A DNA stretch of 64,000 nt from Limimaricola pyoseonensis (GTDB taxonomy: Bacteria; Pseudomonadota; Alphaproteobacteria; Rhodobacterales; Rhodobacteraceae), in the NCBI RefSeq assembly GCF_900102015.1, contig NZ_FNAT01000008.1:105774-169773 (forward strand), in the 5' to 3' direction. Each line of letters starts with the position of its first letter. Positions within the stretch are counted from its first letter, which is position 1. A model generated the notes under the pieces. The model was not told the origin of the DNA, ran no database searches, and saw only the letters and a list, made by a program, of their open reading frames with translations. Positions 16,014 through 24,858 of the stretch are shown in pieces. A program made the position numbers and the translations under genes.

Positions 16014-17721
16014 GATACTGCACCACGAGAGGGGCCAGCTCGCTGTCGGCGACGCCCGGCATCGCCGTGCCGGGGGCGAAGCCCTGCGGATCGGCGAGGT
16101 AGGTCTCGAGCGTCGCGCTGTCCCAGCGGCCGCGCTTGCCGGCCAGCGCGTCGGTGTAGCCGGTGTAGCCCGTCGCCGCGATCTCGTCGTCCCAGATCCG
16201 CGCCAGGCTCGGGGCCTTGGCGTGCTCGTCGGGCAGCAGCGAGTGGCACTGCGCGCAATTGCCGATCTCGGTCTCGAGCCGGGCGGCCAGCTGCGGCTCG
16301 AGCTTCTGCCGGCGGGCGAAGCGCTCGACCGTCACGGCGCGGTCGGCCAGCGGCGCGGCGCTGAGGAAGACCAGCTCGCCGCTGTCGGTCCACAGCACGA
16401 TCCGCCCGTCCGAATGCTGGTGCACGTCGCGCAACCGCGTGCCGATCTCGATCCGCTCGTGGTAGACGCCGCGATCGCCGTCGAGCCGCACCCGGTAGAG
16501 GCTGCGGTCGATCAGGCTGGCGACCAGCAGGTCGCCGTCCCAGTCGGGGTGGAAGCCCTGCACATAGGCCAGGCCAGAGGTCGCGACGGAGGGCATCCAG
16601 GCATGCATCGGCGGGCGATGCGTCTCGTGCCGGCCGAAGCTGACCGCGCCGGGGATCGGCGTGCTGGTGTAGGACAGCCCGTAGCTTTCGCGCGGCCAGC
16701 CGTAATTGCCGCCCGGCTCGATCAGGTTCAGCTCGTCGCCGCCCTGCGGCCCGTGCTCGGCGGCGTAGAGCCGGCCGTCGGGCAAGAGCGTCAGGCCCTG
16801 CATGTTGCGATGGCCCATCGAGACGATCCGCGCGCCGCGCCCTTCGGCATCCATGGCGAGGATCTTGCCGTATTGCGCGCCGCGGTCCTGCGCGATCGGC
16901 GGCCCGTCCGAGCGCATCCCGTCGAGGTGGAAGTCGCCGCTGGCGAGGTAGAGCATGCCGCGGCCCTCGTCCCAGGCCAGCCGGCCGCTGGCCATGTGCC
17001 CCTCGATCGCGAGGTAGCGCGTCTTCAGCGGCAAGCAGGGCGCGGTGCGGAAGATCACCCGCCAGTCGCCCGGCGCCGCGAGCGCCGCCGCCCCCGTCTC
17101 GGGCCCCAGCTCGCGCCGGGCCAGCGTGTTGGTGTAGCACGACCGCTCGGGGTGGAACTCGGTGTAGGAGACGATCAGCGCCCGGCCCGTTCCGGTCCCG
17201 ATCACCTCGAGGTCGTTGTAGCGCAGGAAGCCGGCGCCGATCTGGTAGTCGGCATGGTCGGGGTCGTCGGCCAGCGCCTCGTAGGCGGCGCGGCCGGTCT
17301 CGGGCGCCATGACGCCGGTCTCGCGCACCGGGCCTTCGCCGTCGGCGGCGTAGATCATGCCGTTGTAGGTGAGCAGCAGCACCGCGTCGTCGAGCGCGGC
17401 GAGCCCGCCGCCGTTCTGCTTGAGCGCGTTGCCGTCGGTGCGGCCGGTCTCGACCCGGAACACCCGGCTGTCGATCCGCAGAAGCGCGGTCGGGATGCGC
17501 GCATCGGCGATGCGCGGCTGCTCCTGGTTCAGACCGAGCTCGCGCTCGATCTTGCCGTTCACCCTGTCGAACAGCGCGTAGGGGAAGATCTGCCGCAGGC
17601 CGACCTGGTAGCCGGCGAAGAGCAGCCCGCCCGCCAGCGCGACGAGCAGCAAGAGCAGCAGGGCGCCGCGCCCCGCGCGCCGCAGGCGGGCGGGGCGGGG
17701 GGCGGTGGAGTGTATCGTCAT
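15988..17721 (-). CDS. Membrane-anchored PQQ-dehydrogenase-like beta-propeller with C-terminal cytochrome c
   Basis: A 577-residue protein with one N-terminal membrane anchor (about residues 18-40) and a periplasmic body. Residues 60-460 resemble soluble glucose/sorbosone dehydrogenase propellers, with MGHRNMQGLTLLPDGRLYAAEHG and GDELNLIEPGGNYGWP motifs. Residues 475-577 are a cytochrome c domain with a CAQCH heme site near residue 489 and a likely axial Met in TAMPGVADSE. This points to oxidation of a sugar with electron transfer to the respiratory chain. It sits inside the EPS block and overlaps the acyltransferase gene by 26 bases. Whether the polymer or a free sugar is the substrate is open. 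Confidence 0.75.
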   Translation of the reverse strand: MTIHSTAPRPARLRRAGRGALLLLLLVALAGGLLFAGYQVGLRQIFPYALFDRVNGKIERELGLNQEQPRIADARIPTALLRIDSRVFRVETGRTDGNALKQNGGGLAALDDAVLLLTYNGMIYAADGEGPVRETGVMAPETGRAAYEALADDPDHADYQIGAGFLRYNDLEVIGTGTGRALIVSYTEFHPERSCYTNTLARRELGPETGAAALAAPGDWRVIFRTAPCLPLKTRYLAIEGHMASGRLAWDEGRGMLYLASGDFHLDGMRSDGPPIAQDRGAQYGKILAMDAEGRGARIVSMGHRNMQGLTLLPDGRLYAAEHGPQGGDELNLIEPGGNYGWPRESYGLSYTSTPIPGAVSFGRHETHRPPMHAWMPSVATSGLAYVQGFHPDWDGDLLVASLIDRSLYRVRLDGDRGVYHERIEIGTRLRDVHQHSDGRIVLWTDSGELVFLSAAPLADRAVTVERFARRQKLEPQLAARLETEIGNCAQCHSLLPDEHAKAPSLARIWDDEIAATGYTGYTDALAGKRGRWDSATLETYLADPQGFAPGTAMPGVADSELAPLVVQYLEALDRAF

Positions 17722-17733
17722 GAACAGGGCTCC

Positions 17734-19125
17734 TCAGCTGGCGGCCGCGGCGGCCAGACCGCGCGCGGAAGGGGCGGCGGGCCGGCGGACCGGCCGGTCG
17801 GCAAGGTCGCGGGCCAGCATCTCGGCCATGCGGTTGCCGTCGCGCACCGCGTAGTTGGTGCCGCGATCCATCGGGTAGATCTGCGAGAAGTTGCACAGGA
17901 TCACGCCCGGGCAGGGCGTCTCGTGGTCGAGCAGCTTGTTCTCGGCAAAGCCCAGATCGACGATGTGCTGGGCGTTGCGGAGCCGGAACAGCGCGTCGTC
18001 CACCACCTCGCCGCGGTCGAACTCGGGGAACATCTCGTGGATCTGGTCGTACCAGAGCGACTTCAGATCCGGGTCCGGGGTGGTGGCATAGGCGTGCTCT
18101 GGCGGCACGTAGGCGCCGATATAGTAGATGTTGAGCCCGTCGAAGCGCTCGGCGCCGACGAGGTTGGTCAGGCTCAGGAACACCACGAAGGGCGCGTCGG
18201 GCGTGTTGACGTTGTGCCAGTAGAAGCGGGTGAACTTCTGCCTGGAGGCGAAGACATGCACCACCGCGTCGAGGTAGTCGATGCTGCGCAGCCGGGCGAA
18301 GTAGTCTGGGTCGCGCGGCTCGGAGGTGGCGATCATCTTCGCGGCGACGCCGCTCGGCACCGTCAGGAGCACCCGGTCGAAGCGGCGCGCGCCCCCGGGC
18401 AGGTCGAGCACGACCTCGTCGGTCTCGGCGTCATGGGTGATGCCGCCCACGGGGGTCTTGAGCAGGACCTCGGTGCCCGCGGCGCGCACGGGTTCCTCCA
18501 GCGCGCGGATCAGCGTGTTGAAGCCGCCCTCGAAATAACCCAGCGCCTCGCCGCCCAGCTCGGGGTCGCGGCTGTCGACCCGCTGCAGGATCCGGCCCCA
18601 GAGCCATGACATGGTGACGCGGTCGTAATACTTGTCGAACTTGCCGCGCAGCAGCGGCTCCCAGATCACGTCGCAGACCCGGCGGCCGGCATGGCGGCGC
18701 AGCCAGTCGAGCGCGGTGACGTTCTCGAAGCGCTTCCAGTCCTTGGTGCGCTGCAGCCACAGCACGCTGAGCCCGGCGCGGATCCGGTCGACGAACTTCA
18801 GCGGCGTGAAGCGGATCAGGTCGAGCGGCCCCTCCATCGGCCAGAGCTTGCCGTCGTAATAGGTCGAGACCGAGGATTTGTGGTAGCGCAGCTTGTCCTT
18901 CAGCCCCAGCTCGTCGACGAGGCCGAGGATGTGCTCGTCGGTGCGGTAGAGGAAGTGATAGGCCTGCTCGACCCGGTGCCCGGCGAGGTCGAAGCCCGCG
19001 GCGAGGCCGCCCAGCCGGTCGCCGGCCTCGATCAGCGTCACCTCGGCGCCGCTCTCGCGCAGCCGGTAGGCGGTGGTGAGACCGGTGATGCCGCCGCCGA
19101 CGATGGCGATGCGAGCGCCCTGCAT
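17734..19125 (-). CDS. FAD-dependent amine-oxidase/protoporphyrinogen-oxidase-like oxidoreductase
   Basis: A 463-residue flavoprotein with the Rossmann motif IAIVGGGITGLTTAYRLRES at the N-terminus and GDRLGGLAAGF for the FAD ribose. A C-terminal FAD contact region includes YPMDRGTNYAVRDGNRMAEM. I choose ATG 19125 because AAGGAG lies 6 bases upstream; ATG 19155, which overlaps the preceding GtrA stop, is possible and adds 10 residues. Related proteins occur in glycan loci beside DPM1-like transferases, and their substrates are largely undefined. Here it follows GtrA and DPM1-GtrA genes, so an action on a lipid-linked or nucleotide sugar is a guess from context. Confidence 0.75.
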   Translation of the reverse strand: MQGARIAIVGGGITGLTTAYRLRESGAEVTLIEAGDRLGGLAAGFDLAGHRVEQAYHFLYRTDEHILGLVDELGLKDKLRYHKSSVSTYYDGKLWPMEGPLDLIRFTPLKFVDRIRAGLSVLWLQRTKDWKRFENVTALDWLRRHAGRRVCDVIWEPLLRGKFDKYYDRVTMSWLWGRILQRVDSRDPELGGEALGYFEGGFNTLIRALEEPVRAAGTEVLLKTPVGGITHDAETDEVVLDLPGGARRFDRVLLTVPSGVAAKMIATSEPRDPDYFARLRSIDYLDAVVHVFASRQKFTRFYWHNVNTPDAPFVVFLSLTNLVGAERFDGLNIYYIGAYVPPEHAYATTPDPDLKSLWYDQIHEMFPEFDRGEVVDDALFRLRNAQHIVDLGFAENKLLDHETPCPGVILCNFSQIYPMDRGTNYAVRDGNRMAEMLARDLADRPVRRPAAPSARGLAAAAAS

Positions 19126-19151
19126 GTCCTGCTCCTTCATGCCCGCCCCGT

Positions 19152-19601
19152 TCATGCCCGGCCCCCGACACGGCGGAAGGTGATGTTGGCGTTGAGCAGG
19201 TACTGGATCGCGAAGACCACCGGCAGCGAGACGAACTTGCCGAGATTGGCCCCGAGCCCGGCCGCGGCGCAGGCGGCGATCACCGCGTAGCCGGCGATGT
19301 AGCCGATGGTGCAGACCACGACGAAGCTCATCAGCCGCAGCGCGATGAAATCATGGGTGCGGAAATTGTGGCGGGCGTTGATGGTGAAGCTCAGGAGCAC
19401 CGCCGTCGGCACCGCCACCGAATGCGCGAAGAGCGCGCTGGTGCCGGCGATGTTGAACAGCACCAGGAAGATCGCGAGATCGGTGGCCGAGGCCAGCCCG
19501 CCGATGAACAGGTAGTTCACCAGGTGCCGGTGCCGGCCGTAGAGCGCGCGCAGACCCGGCGGCGTCGCGGCGCCGGTCCGATCGAGTTGGGATTGGAACA
19601 T
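19152..19601 (-). CDS. GtrA-family membrane protein
   Basis: A 149-residue protein with four helices and GtrA features: HLVNYLFIGGLASATDLAIF for helix 1, NARHNFRTHD after helix 2 and QYLLNANITFRRV at the end. I start at ATG 19601 with GAGAGGGG just upstream; a GTG at 19616 is alternative. It lies 18 bases after a GT2-GtrA fusion gene, giving a second GtrA-linked lipid-sugar system in the locus besides the arabinose cassette. Confidence 0.82.
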   Translation of the reverse strand: MFQSQLDRTGAATPPGLRALYGRHRHLVNYLFIGGLASATDLAIFLVLFNIAGTSALFAHSVAVPTAVLLSFTINARHNFRTHDFIALRLMSFVVVCTIGYIAGYAVIAACAAAGLGANLGKFVSLPVVFAIQYLLNANITFRRVGGRA

Positions 19602-19619
19602 GAGGACCCCTCTCACTGA

Positions 19620-20822
19620 TTAACCCGTGGCCTCGCCGGCCCGCGCCGCCCGGCGCTGCGCGAGCCGCAGCCCGGTGCGCAGGGAGCGGCGGTCGCGGCC
19701 CCAGATGAAGGCCTGCGTGGCGACGAAATTCCACACCACCGTGATCAGCGCGCCAGCCACGGAGACGAGGCTGAGCTGCAGATCGGCGAATTGCGCGTGC
19801 ATCATCGAGGCGACCGAGACATTGGCCAGCACCCCGACCGAGCACAGCAGCGCGAAGGCGGCGAAGCCGCGCCAGAAGGCGCCGCCGGTCAGCTGCCGGT
19901 CGCGATAGGTGAGCGCGTTGTTGACGCTGAAGTTGAAGAACATCGCCACCAGCGTCGCGCCGAGCTGCGCGGCGGCAAAGCCCGTGCCCCCCAGCGCCAG
20001 AAGCGGCATCAGCACCGCCAGATGCACGAGGATGCCGACCGCGTTGATCATCGCGAAGGACAGAAACCGCGCCGGCAGCGGCACGTAGCGGCCGATCCGC
20101 TTCTCGATCAGAAACAGCGCGAAGTCCCACAGCACCCGGTTGTCGAGCTTGGAATCGCCATGCGCGCGCGGCCGGAACCGGAACGGTACCTCCATCAGGC
20201 GCGGCGGCTCGGGCGCGGCGGTGACGAGATCGAGCAGGATCTTGAAGCCCAGCTGCGACAGGTGCGGCAGCGCCGACAGCAGCAGCGACCGGCGCATCAC
20301 GAAGAAGCCGGTCAGCGGGTCGGTCAGCTCGAGCCCGAGCAGGCGGTTCGCGAGCCCGATGCCGCCGTTCGAGATCTTCAGCCGCCGCGCCGAGGCCAGC
20401 CCCTCGGCCGCGGTGCCGGTCTCGTCGAGAAAGCGGCTGGCCGAGACGAGGTCGGCGGCGCCGGCCTCGATCCGCCGCACCATGCCCGGCAGCACGCTCT
20501 CGTCATGCTGCAGGTCGCCGTCGATCACCGCGATGATCTCGCCCGCCGCGGCGAGGCCGCCCTCGACCACGGCCGAGGACAGCCCGCGCCGGTCGTGGCG
20601 GCAGATCAGCCGCACCCGGCGGTCGCGCCGCGCCAGAGCGCGCACCGCCTCGGCGGTGCCGTCGGGCGAGGCGTCGTCGACGAAGATCACCTCCCAGCCG
20701 AAGCCCGCCAGCGCGGTGTCGAGCCGGCGCACGATCTCGGCGACGTTGTCGCGTTCGTTGAAGGTGGGCACCACCACGCTCAGCCCGATACCCTCCGGCC
20801 GCTCGTCTCGTTCCTGCCGCAT
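19620..20822 (-). CDS. Dolichol-phosphate-mannose-synthase-like GT2 fused to GtrA
   Basis: A 400-residue protein. Residues 1-235 are a DPM1-type GT2 with LSVVVPTFNERDNVAEIVRR, VIFVDDASPDGT and the DxD-like VIDGDLQHDE site, plus the RPRAHGDSKLD element. Residues 250-380 are a four-helix GtrA domain ending WNFVATQAFIWGRD. The enzyme should transfer a sugar from a nucleotide donor to polyprenyl phosphate, and the GtrA half may help move the lipid outward. The adjacent GT39-like gene is a plausible user of this donor. Start ATG 20822 has GGGAGGG about 6 bases upstream. Confidence 0.87.
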   Translation of the reverse strand: MRQERDERPEGIGLSVVVPTFNERDNVAEIVRRLDTALAGFGWEVIFVDDASPDGTAEAVRALARRDRRVRLICRHDRRGLSSAVVEGGLAAAGEIIAVIDGDLQHDESVLPGMVRRIEAGAADLVSASRFLDETGTAAEGLASARRLKISNGGIGLANRLLGLELTDPLTGFFVMRRSLLLSALPHLSQLGFKILLDLVTAAPEPPRLMEVPFRFRPRAHGDSKLDNRVLWDFALFLIEKRIGRYVPLPARFLSFAMINAVGILVHLAVLMPLLALGGTGFAAAQLGATLVAMFFNFSVNNALTYRDRQLTGGAFWRGFAAFALLCSVGVLANVSVASMMHAQFADLQLSLVSVAGALITVVWNFVATQAFIWGRDRRSLRTGLRLAQRRAARAGEATG

Positions 20823-20872
20823 CCTGTCCCTCCCTCCCGGTCCCTTCCGGTCGCCCGCCGCGGCGGGCCGTC

Positions 20873-22495
20873 TCAGCGCCGCGCCGCCAGAGTGGCGCGG
20901 CGTTGGTGGATCTCGAACGGGCCGATGGTCTCGGCCAGCGCGTAGCGCGCCCCCACGAAGTCGCGCAGTGCCGCGAACTCCTCGTCATAGACGGCGCGGC
21001 TATCGCGCCGGTCGCCGGTCACGGCGCGCATCACGTCGCCGCTCTCGATCACGAGGTAGTCGGGCGGCGCAGCCGCGAGGTCGCGCATCAGCTCGGCCCG
21101 GCTCGCCTCGGCCGACCAGCCCACGCGCTGCGGGAAGTTCGACACGAAGCGCGTGGGCGGCCTGAGCCCGCTCAGCAGGTAGAGCGAGGGCTCGAAGCCC
21201 CAGACGTAGAGCCCGGCCCCCGGCGCCGCGCGTTCGCGCAGATAGGCGGCGGCGGCCTCGATCGCCGGGCGGTCGTAGCTGTTGGTGCTGTAGGCGGCCG
21301 GCCCCGGCGCGGCGGCCGGCGCGATCCAGGCCCGGCCCTGCGCCAGCGTGCGGTCCCACAACCCGGCGGCCGGGCGGGGCAGGGCCAGCAGCAGCGCCAG
21401 CGCCACGAGGATCGCGCCCTGCACCAGCGGCCAGCCGTGGCTGCGGCGCAGCCCCAGCCAGACCCCCCAGCCCGCCACCAGCGCCAGCGGCGCCAGCGCG
21501 GCGAGGTAGTGATAGGCGAAGAACTTGCCCTGCAGCGCCACGCCGATCAGCGGGAAGGCCGCCACCGCGCAGAGATGCAGCGCGCGGCCCCGCGCCGGGT
21601 GGCGCCAGAGCCCGCAAACGAGCCCCAGCGCGATCGCCGCCGGCAGCACCGGCCAGAGCTTGCTGACCCGCCACAGCGTCTTGGCCGTGTCATGCGCAAG
21701 CCCCGGGCCGCCGCCCTCGGGGGCGACGTCGCCCAGGTAGTTCGGCGCGAAGACGAAGAGCGTCCAGACGAAGGCGGGCAGGGCGCCCGACAGATGCAGG
21801 TAGAGCGCGGTGGCCGCGAAGACCGAAAGCCCGCCTGCCACCAGCACCGCCGCGGCGCGCAGCACGGCGCCCGGCCCCGCGCCCTCGCGCGACAGCAGCA
21901 CGCCGACATAGATCAGCGCGACCAGCCCGCCGCCGGCGAAGCTCGGCTTGAGCAGCGCCGCGAAGCCGTAGAGCGCGCCGGCCGCGAAGAGGTATCGCCG
22001 CTCGGTCGCCAGCACCGCCCAGACCAGCAGCGGCGCGGCGAAGGTCTCGGGCTGGCCGACATGCCAGAAGCCGAACTGCAGGATCGCCACCACCGCCAGC
22101 AGAAAGCCGATCGCCGCGGCGCGCGGGTCGAGATGCGGCCGGGTCAGCGCCCAGAAGCCCCAGCCGGTCAGCCCGAGCGAGACCGCCTCGAGCAGCCGCG
22201 GCGCCGATTCGCCCGGCCCGAACAGCGCGTCGGCCAGCGCGTAGAGAAAGAAGATGCCCGGCGGCTTGATGTCCCAGGCCTCGGAATAGGGCGCGCGCCC
22301 CTCCAGCATGCCCGAGCCGATCACCGCGAAGGTGGCCTGGTCGCGGCCCAGCGGCAGCGCCAGCATCTGCACGATCAGCAGCGCCGAGATCGCGAGCGCC
22401 ACCAGTGCCAGCGCGGTGCCGAGACGGTCGGCGGGGGCGCGGTCCGCCCCGGCGGACAGGCCCTGATCCTTCGTCGTCGAGGTGCCCAGCATCAC
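20873..22495 (-). CDS. GT39/ArnT-like membrane glycosyltransferase (GT-C)
   Basis: A 540-residue protein with about 11 hydrophobic helices and a soluble C-terminal domain (about 400-540). The first periplasmic loop has LGRDQATFAVIGSGMLEG with the acidic residue expected of GT-C enzymes, and WDIKPPGIFFLYAL resembles the PMT-family KPPL motif. Such enzymes use polyprenyl-phosphate sugars on the periplasmic side. Two lipid-sugar sources are encoded nearby: DPM1-GtrA and the DprE-type arabinose cassette. AAGGAGG lies 6 bases before GTG 22495, with an ATG at the next codon (22492). Acceptor and donor are unknown. Confidence 0.82.
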   Translation of the reverse strand: MMLGTSTTKDQGLSAGADRAPADRLGTALALVALAISALLIVQMLALPLGRDQATFAVIGSGMLEGRAPYSEAWDIKPPGIFFLYALADALFGPGESAPRLLEAVSLGLTGWGFWALTRPHLDPRAAAIGFLLAVVAILQFGFWHVGQPETFAAPLLVWAVLATERRYLFAAGALYGFAALLKPSFAGGGLVALIYVGVLLSREGAGPGAVLRAAAVLVAGGLSVFAATALYLHLSGALPAFVWTLFVFAPNYLGDVAPEGGGPGLAHDTAKTLWRVSKLWPVLPAAIALGLVCGLWRHPARGRALHLCAVAAFPLIGVALQGKFFAYHYLAALAPLALVAGWGVWLGLRRSHGWPLVQGAILVALALLLALPRPAAGLWDRTLAQGRAWIAPAAAPGPAAYSTNSYDRPAIEAAAAYLRERAAPGAGLYVWGFEPSLYLLSGLRPPTRFVSNFPQRVGWSAEASRAELMRDLAAAPPDYLVIESGDVMRAVTGDRRDSRAVYDEEFAALRDFVGARYALAETIGPFEIHQRRATLAARR

Positions 22496-22731
22496 GGGGG
22501 ACCTCCTTCACTGAAAACCCACATCCGGGACCGGACCCGCGATAACCGCGCGAGCGACGTCCCGGGCCGGATCCGATCCCTAAAGCCCCGGCCGCAAAGG
22601 CATCGCGGCGCTCACCCGACCGGCGGATCCGGTGGCTTCAGCCTATAGCGAGGAGCCGGTCCGGCCAAAGACAATTTTCGCGCCGTGCCTTGTGCACCGG
22701 AAACAGGCTGTTGCCGGCGCCCCGGCCCGCC

Positions 22732-23898
22732 TCAGTCCGAGCCGAACAGGTCGCGGGTGAACACCTTGTCGGCGACGCTCTCGAGATCGGCGGTCAGGCG
22801 GTTGGCAACGATCACCTCCGAGCGGGCGCGGAAATCGGCGAGGTCGCGGATCACCGGCGAGCCGAAGAAGCTCTCCTCCTCGAGCGCCGGCTCGTAGACC
22901 AGCACCTCGATCCCCTTGGCCTTGAGCCGCTTCATGATGCCCTGCACCGAGCTTTGCCGGAAATTGTCCGAGCCGGTCTTCATGGTCAGCCGGTAAATGC
23001 CCACCCGGCGCGGCGCGCGGGCGATGATCCGGTCGGCGATGAAGTCCTTGCGGGTGCGGTTGGCCTCGACGATGGCACCGATCAGGTTCTGCGGCACCTC
23101 GCTGTAATTGGCCAGCAGCTGCTTGGTGTCCTTGGGCAGGCAGTAGCCGCCATAGCCGAAGGAGGGGTTGGAGTAGTGCCGCCCGATCCGCGGGTCGAGA
23201 CCGACCCCCTCGATGATCTGCCGCGTGTCCATGCCGAGGCTCATCGCGTAGCTGTCGAGCTCGTTGAAATAGGCCACCCGCATCGCGAGGTAGGTGTTGG
23301 CGAAGAGCTTGATCGCCTCGGCCTCGGAGGGGTCGGTGAAGAGCACCGGCACGTCCTCGGCCGCCGCGCCCTCGGTCATCAGCGCAGCGAAGGCGCGGGC
23401 GGGCTCTGAGCGGTCGCCCACCACGATGCGCGAGGGGTGGAGGTTGTCGTAAAGTGCGCGGCCCTCGCGCAGGAACTCGGGCGAGAACAGGATCCGCTCG
23501 GTGCCGAAGCGGGCGCGCATCTCGCGCACGAAGCCCACCGGGATGGTCGATTTGACGACGATCGTCGCCCCGGCCGAGAGCCCCAGCACCGTCTCGATCA
23601 CCGCCTCGACCGAGGCGGTGTCGAAGCGGTTGCTGACCGGGTCGTAATTGGTCGGGGTCGAGACCAGCACGAACTCGGCGCCGGCCACCGCCTCGGCGGC
23701 GTCGGTGGTGGCGCGCAGCTCGAGCGGGCGATGCGCGAGGAACTCCTCGATCTCGGGGTCCTTGATCGGGCTGCGGCGCGCATTCACCTCGGCCACCCGG
23801 TCGGGCGAGAGGTCGCAGGCCACCACCCGGTGGTGCTGCGCCAGGAGCACCGCGTTGGACAACCCCACGTAACCGATACCGAACACCGCGATCTTCAT
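22732..23898 (-). CDS. ugd: UDP-glucose 6-dehydrogenase
   Basis: A 388-residue enzyme with the NAD-binding motif [32 protein letters not shown], and the catalytic cysteine at residue 253 in [14 protein letters not shown]. It turns UDP-glucose into UDP-glucuronate with two NAD+. The short form lacking an extra tail resembles the E. coli Ugd type. UDP-glucuronate could be used directly or converted to UDP-galacturonate by the epimerase at the right end of the window. It closes the minus-strand EPS block. A tandem duplication just upstream contains its ribosome-binding site in duplicate. Confidence 0.93.
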   Translation of the reverse strand: MKIAVFGIGYVGLSNAVLLAQHHRVVACDLSPDRVAEVNARRSPIKDPEIEEFLAHRPLELRATTDAAEAVAGAEFVLVSTPTNYDPVSNRFDTASVEAVIETVLGLSAGATIVVKSTIPVGFVREMRARFGTERILFSPEFLREGRALYDNLHPSRIVVGDRSEPARAFAALMTEGAAAEDVPVLFTDPSEAEAIKLFANTYLAMRVAYFNELDSYAMSLGMDTRQIIEGVGLDPRIGRHYSNPSFGYGGYCLPKDTKQLLANYSEVPQNLIGAIVEANRTRKDFIADRIIARAPRRVGIYRLTMKTGSDNFRQSSVQGIMKRLKAKGIEVLVYEPALEEESFFGSPVIRDLADFRARSEVIVANRLTADLESVADKVFTRDLFGSD

Positions 23899-23903
23899 GG
23901 CTC

Positions 23904-23954
23904 AACACTCCTTGTCCGGGGGGGCCCGGAACACTCCTTGTCCGGGGGGCCCGG
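23904..23954. repeat. Tandem duplication carrying the ugd ribosome-binding site
   Basis: Two head-to-tail copies, 23904-23929 (26 bases) and 23930-23954 (25 bases), differ only in the length of a G run (7 versus 6). Each begins AACACTCCTTGTCCGG, which on the minus strand gives AAGGAG. The copy nearer ugd lies about 10 bases before its ATG. This looks like a recent slippage duplication. Confidence 0.85.
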
Positions 23955-24115
23955 TTAGGCCGCCCCGACCCGACTGGCAAGGCCGCGCCCGGCCGCTCCG
24001 CGACGCGTGTCCCGCGGCGCCATGATAACGGCTCATGCGCCGCAGCAAAGCGCGCAGCGCCGCCGGCGCGTCCCGCAAGTGACGGATAATGCCGATTATG
24101 TCGCGAAGGCCGGTC

Positions 24116-24718
24116 TCAGATCAGCCCGTACTGCGTGGCGATCGCCGCGGCATGGGTGCCGTTCGAGGCGCCGAGCTTGGCGCGGGCGTTCTTCAGACGC
24201 TGCTTGATCGCCCCCTCGGTCACGCCCTGCTCATGCGCGATCTGCTTGATGCGGATGCCGGCCTTGATCCGCTCCAGCACCACGATCTCGGCCGCGGTGA
24301 GCGTGGTCGGCGGCGCCAGACGGCCATGCAGCTCGGCCAGATGCGCCGCCAGCACGTCGAGCTCGCCCTGCTCGTATTCGCGCCCCGAGCGGAAGAACAG
24401 CCCGTAGGAGCGCAGCCCGTTGGTTTCGCTGAAGGCCGCGACGGCGCCGTAGCGCAGCCCGAAGGGCGCGGCCCGGTCGATGATGCCCAGCGGGTCGTCG
24501 GCGCGCAGCGCGCTCCAGCGCGTCGCGCCGGAATGCGCGTAGGACCAGCGCATCGCCGGGTCGCCGAAAAAGAACTTCTCGCGCGAATAGAGATCGATCC
24601 AGCCCTGCGGCAGCGCGTTGAACTCGGTGGCCGGAAAGGCGAAGCGGATCCGCAGCCCGAGGTAATAGCCCTTCGGCGCCATCCGCGCGGCGATTTCCGG
24701 CGAGATCTGCTGAGTCAC
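24116..24718 (-). CDS. LuxR-type autoinducer-binding transcriptional regulator
   Basis: A protein of about 200 residues. The N-terminal half is an autoinducer-binding domain that keeps W-x3-Y and the downstream D-P of the family (LPQGWIDLYSREKFFFGDP, about residues 40-58). The C-terminal half is a LuxR-type helix-turn-helix, LTAAEIVVLERIKAGIRIKQIA then GVTEGAIKQRLKNARAKLG. I choose GTG 24718 because the protein then begins right before the domain; the frame stays open upstream to 24844. No acyl-homoserine-lactone synthase is in the window. The stand-alone sensor gene is divergent from it across 140 bases. Confidence 0.82.
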   Translation of the reverse strand: MTQQISPEIAARMAPKGYYLGLRIRFAFPATEFNALPQGWIDLYSREKFFFGDPAMRWSYAHSGATRWSALRADDPLGIIDRAAPFGLRYGAVAAFSETNGLRSYGLFFRSGREYEQGELDVLAAHLAELHGRLAPPTTLTAAEIVVLERIKAGIRIKQIAHEQGVTEGAIKQRLKNARAKLGASNGTHAAAIATQYGLI

Positions 24719-24858
24719 GGCAACGACCTGTCCTAAAGTCCAATCCGGGGCCGCTTTCCCTTTCGGGCGAAACGGCGAACATCTATGCAACCGATCCGGT
24801 CGCCCGCGCTGGGGCCGAGCGCAGACCCTAACCCGCGCATGCATGGAAAGGCAAGAAG
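24719..24858. promoter_or_regulatory. Divergent region between LuxR-type regulator and stand-alone sensor
   Basis: A 140-base gap that must hold the start signals for both divergent genes. It is a likely site of regulation by one of the window's LuxR-type proteins. I could not find a convincing 18-20-base lux-box dyad, so no operator is assigned. Confidence 0.35.

Noticed and set aside
14892..16364. A 490-codon plus-strand frame opposite the acyltransferase.
   Set aside because: Antisense of a clear membrane-protein gene; composition (Gln/His/Arg-rich) is typical of a shadow frame.
16222..18609. A very long open frame (795 codons) on the plus strand opposite the PQQ-like and FAD oxidoreductase genes.
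   Set aside because: Its product is low-complexity Arg/Gln/His/Pro text with no domain; it is an antisense by-product of high GC codon use.
22496..22731. A small gene or riboswitch between ugd and the GT39-like gene.
   Set aside because: No frame with coding character and no structured element seen; it likely holds a promoter only.
24719..24858. A canonical lux box between the LuxR gene and the stand-alone sensor.
   Set aside because: I looked for an 18-20-base dyad and found no convincing one.
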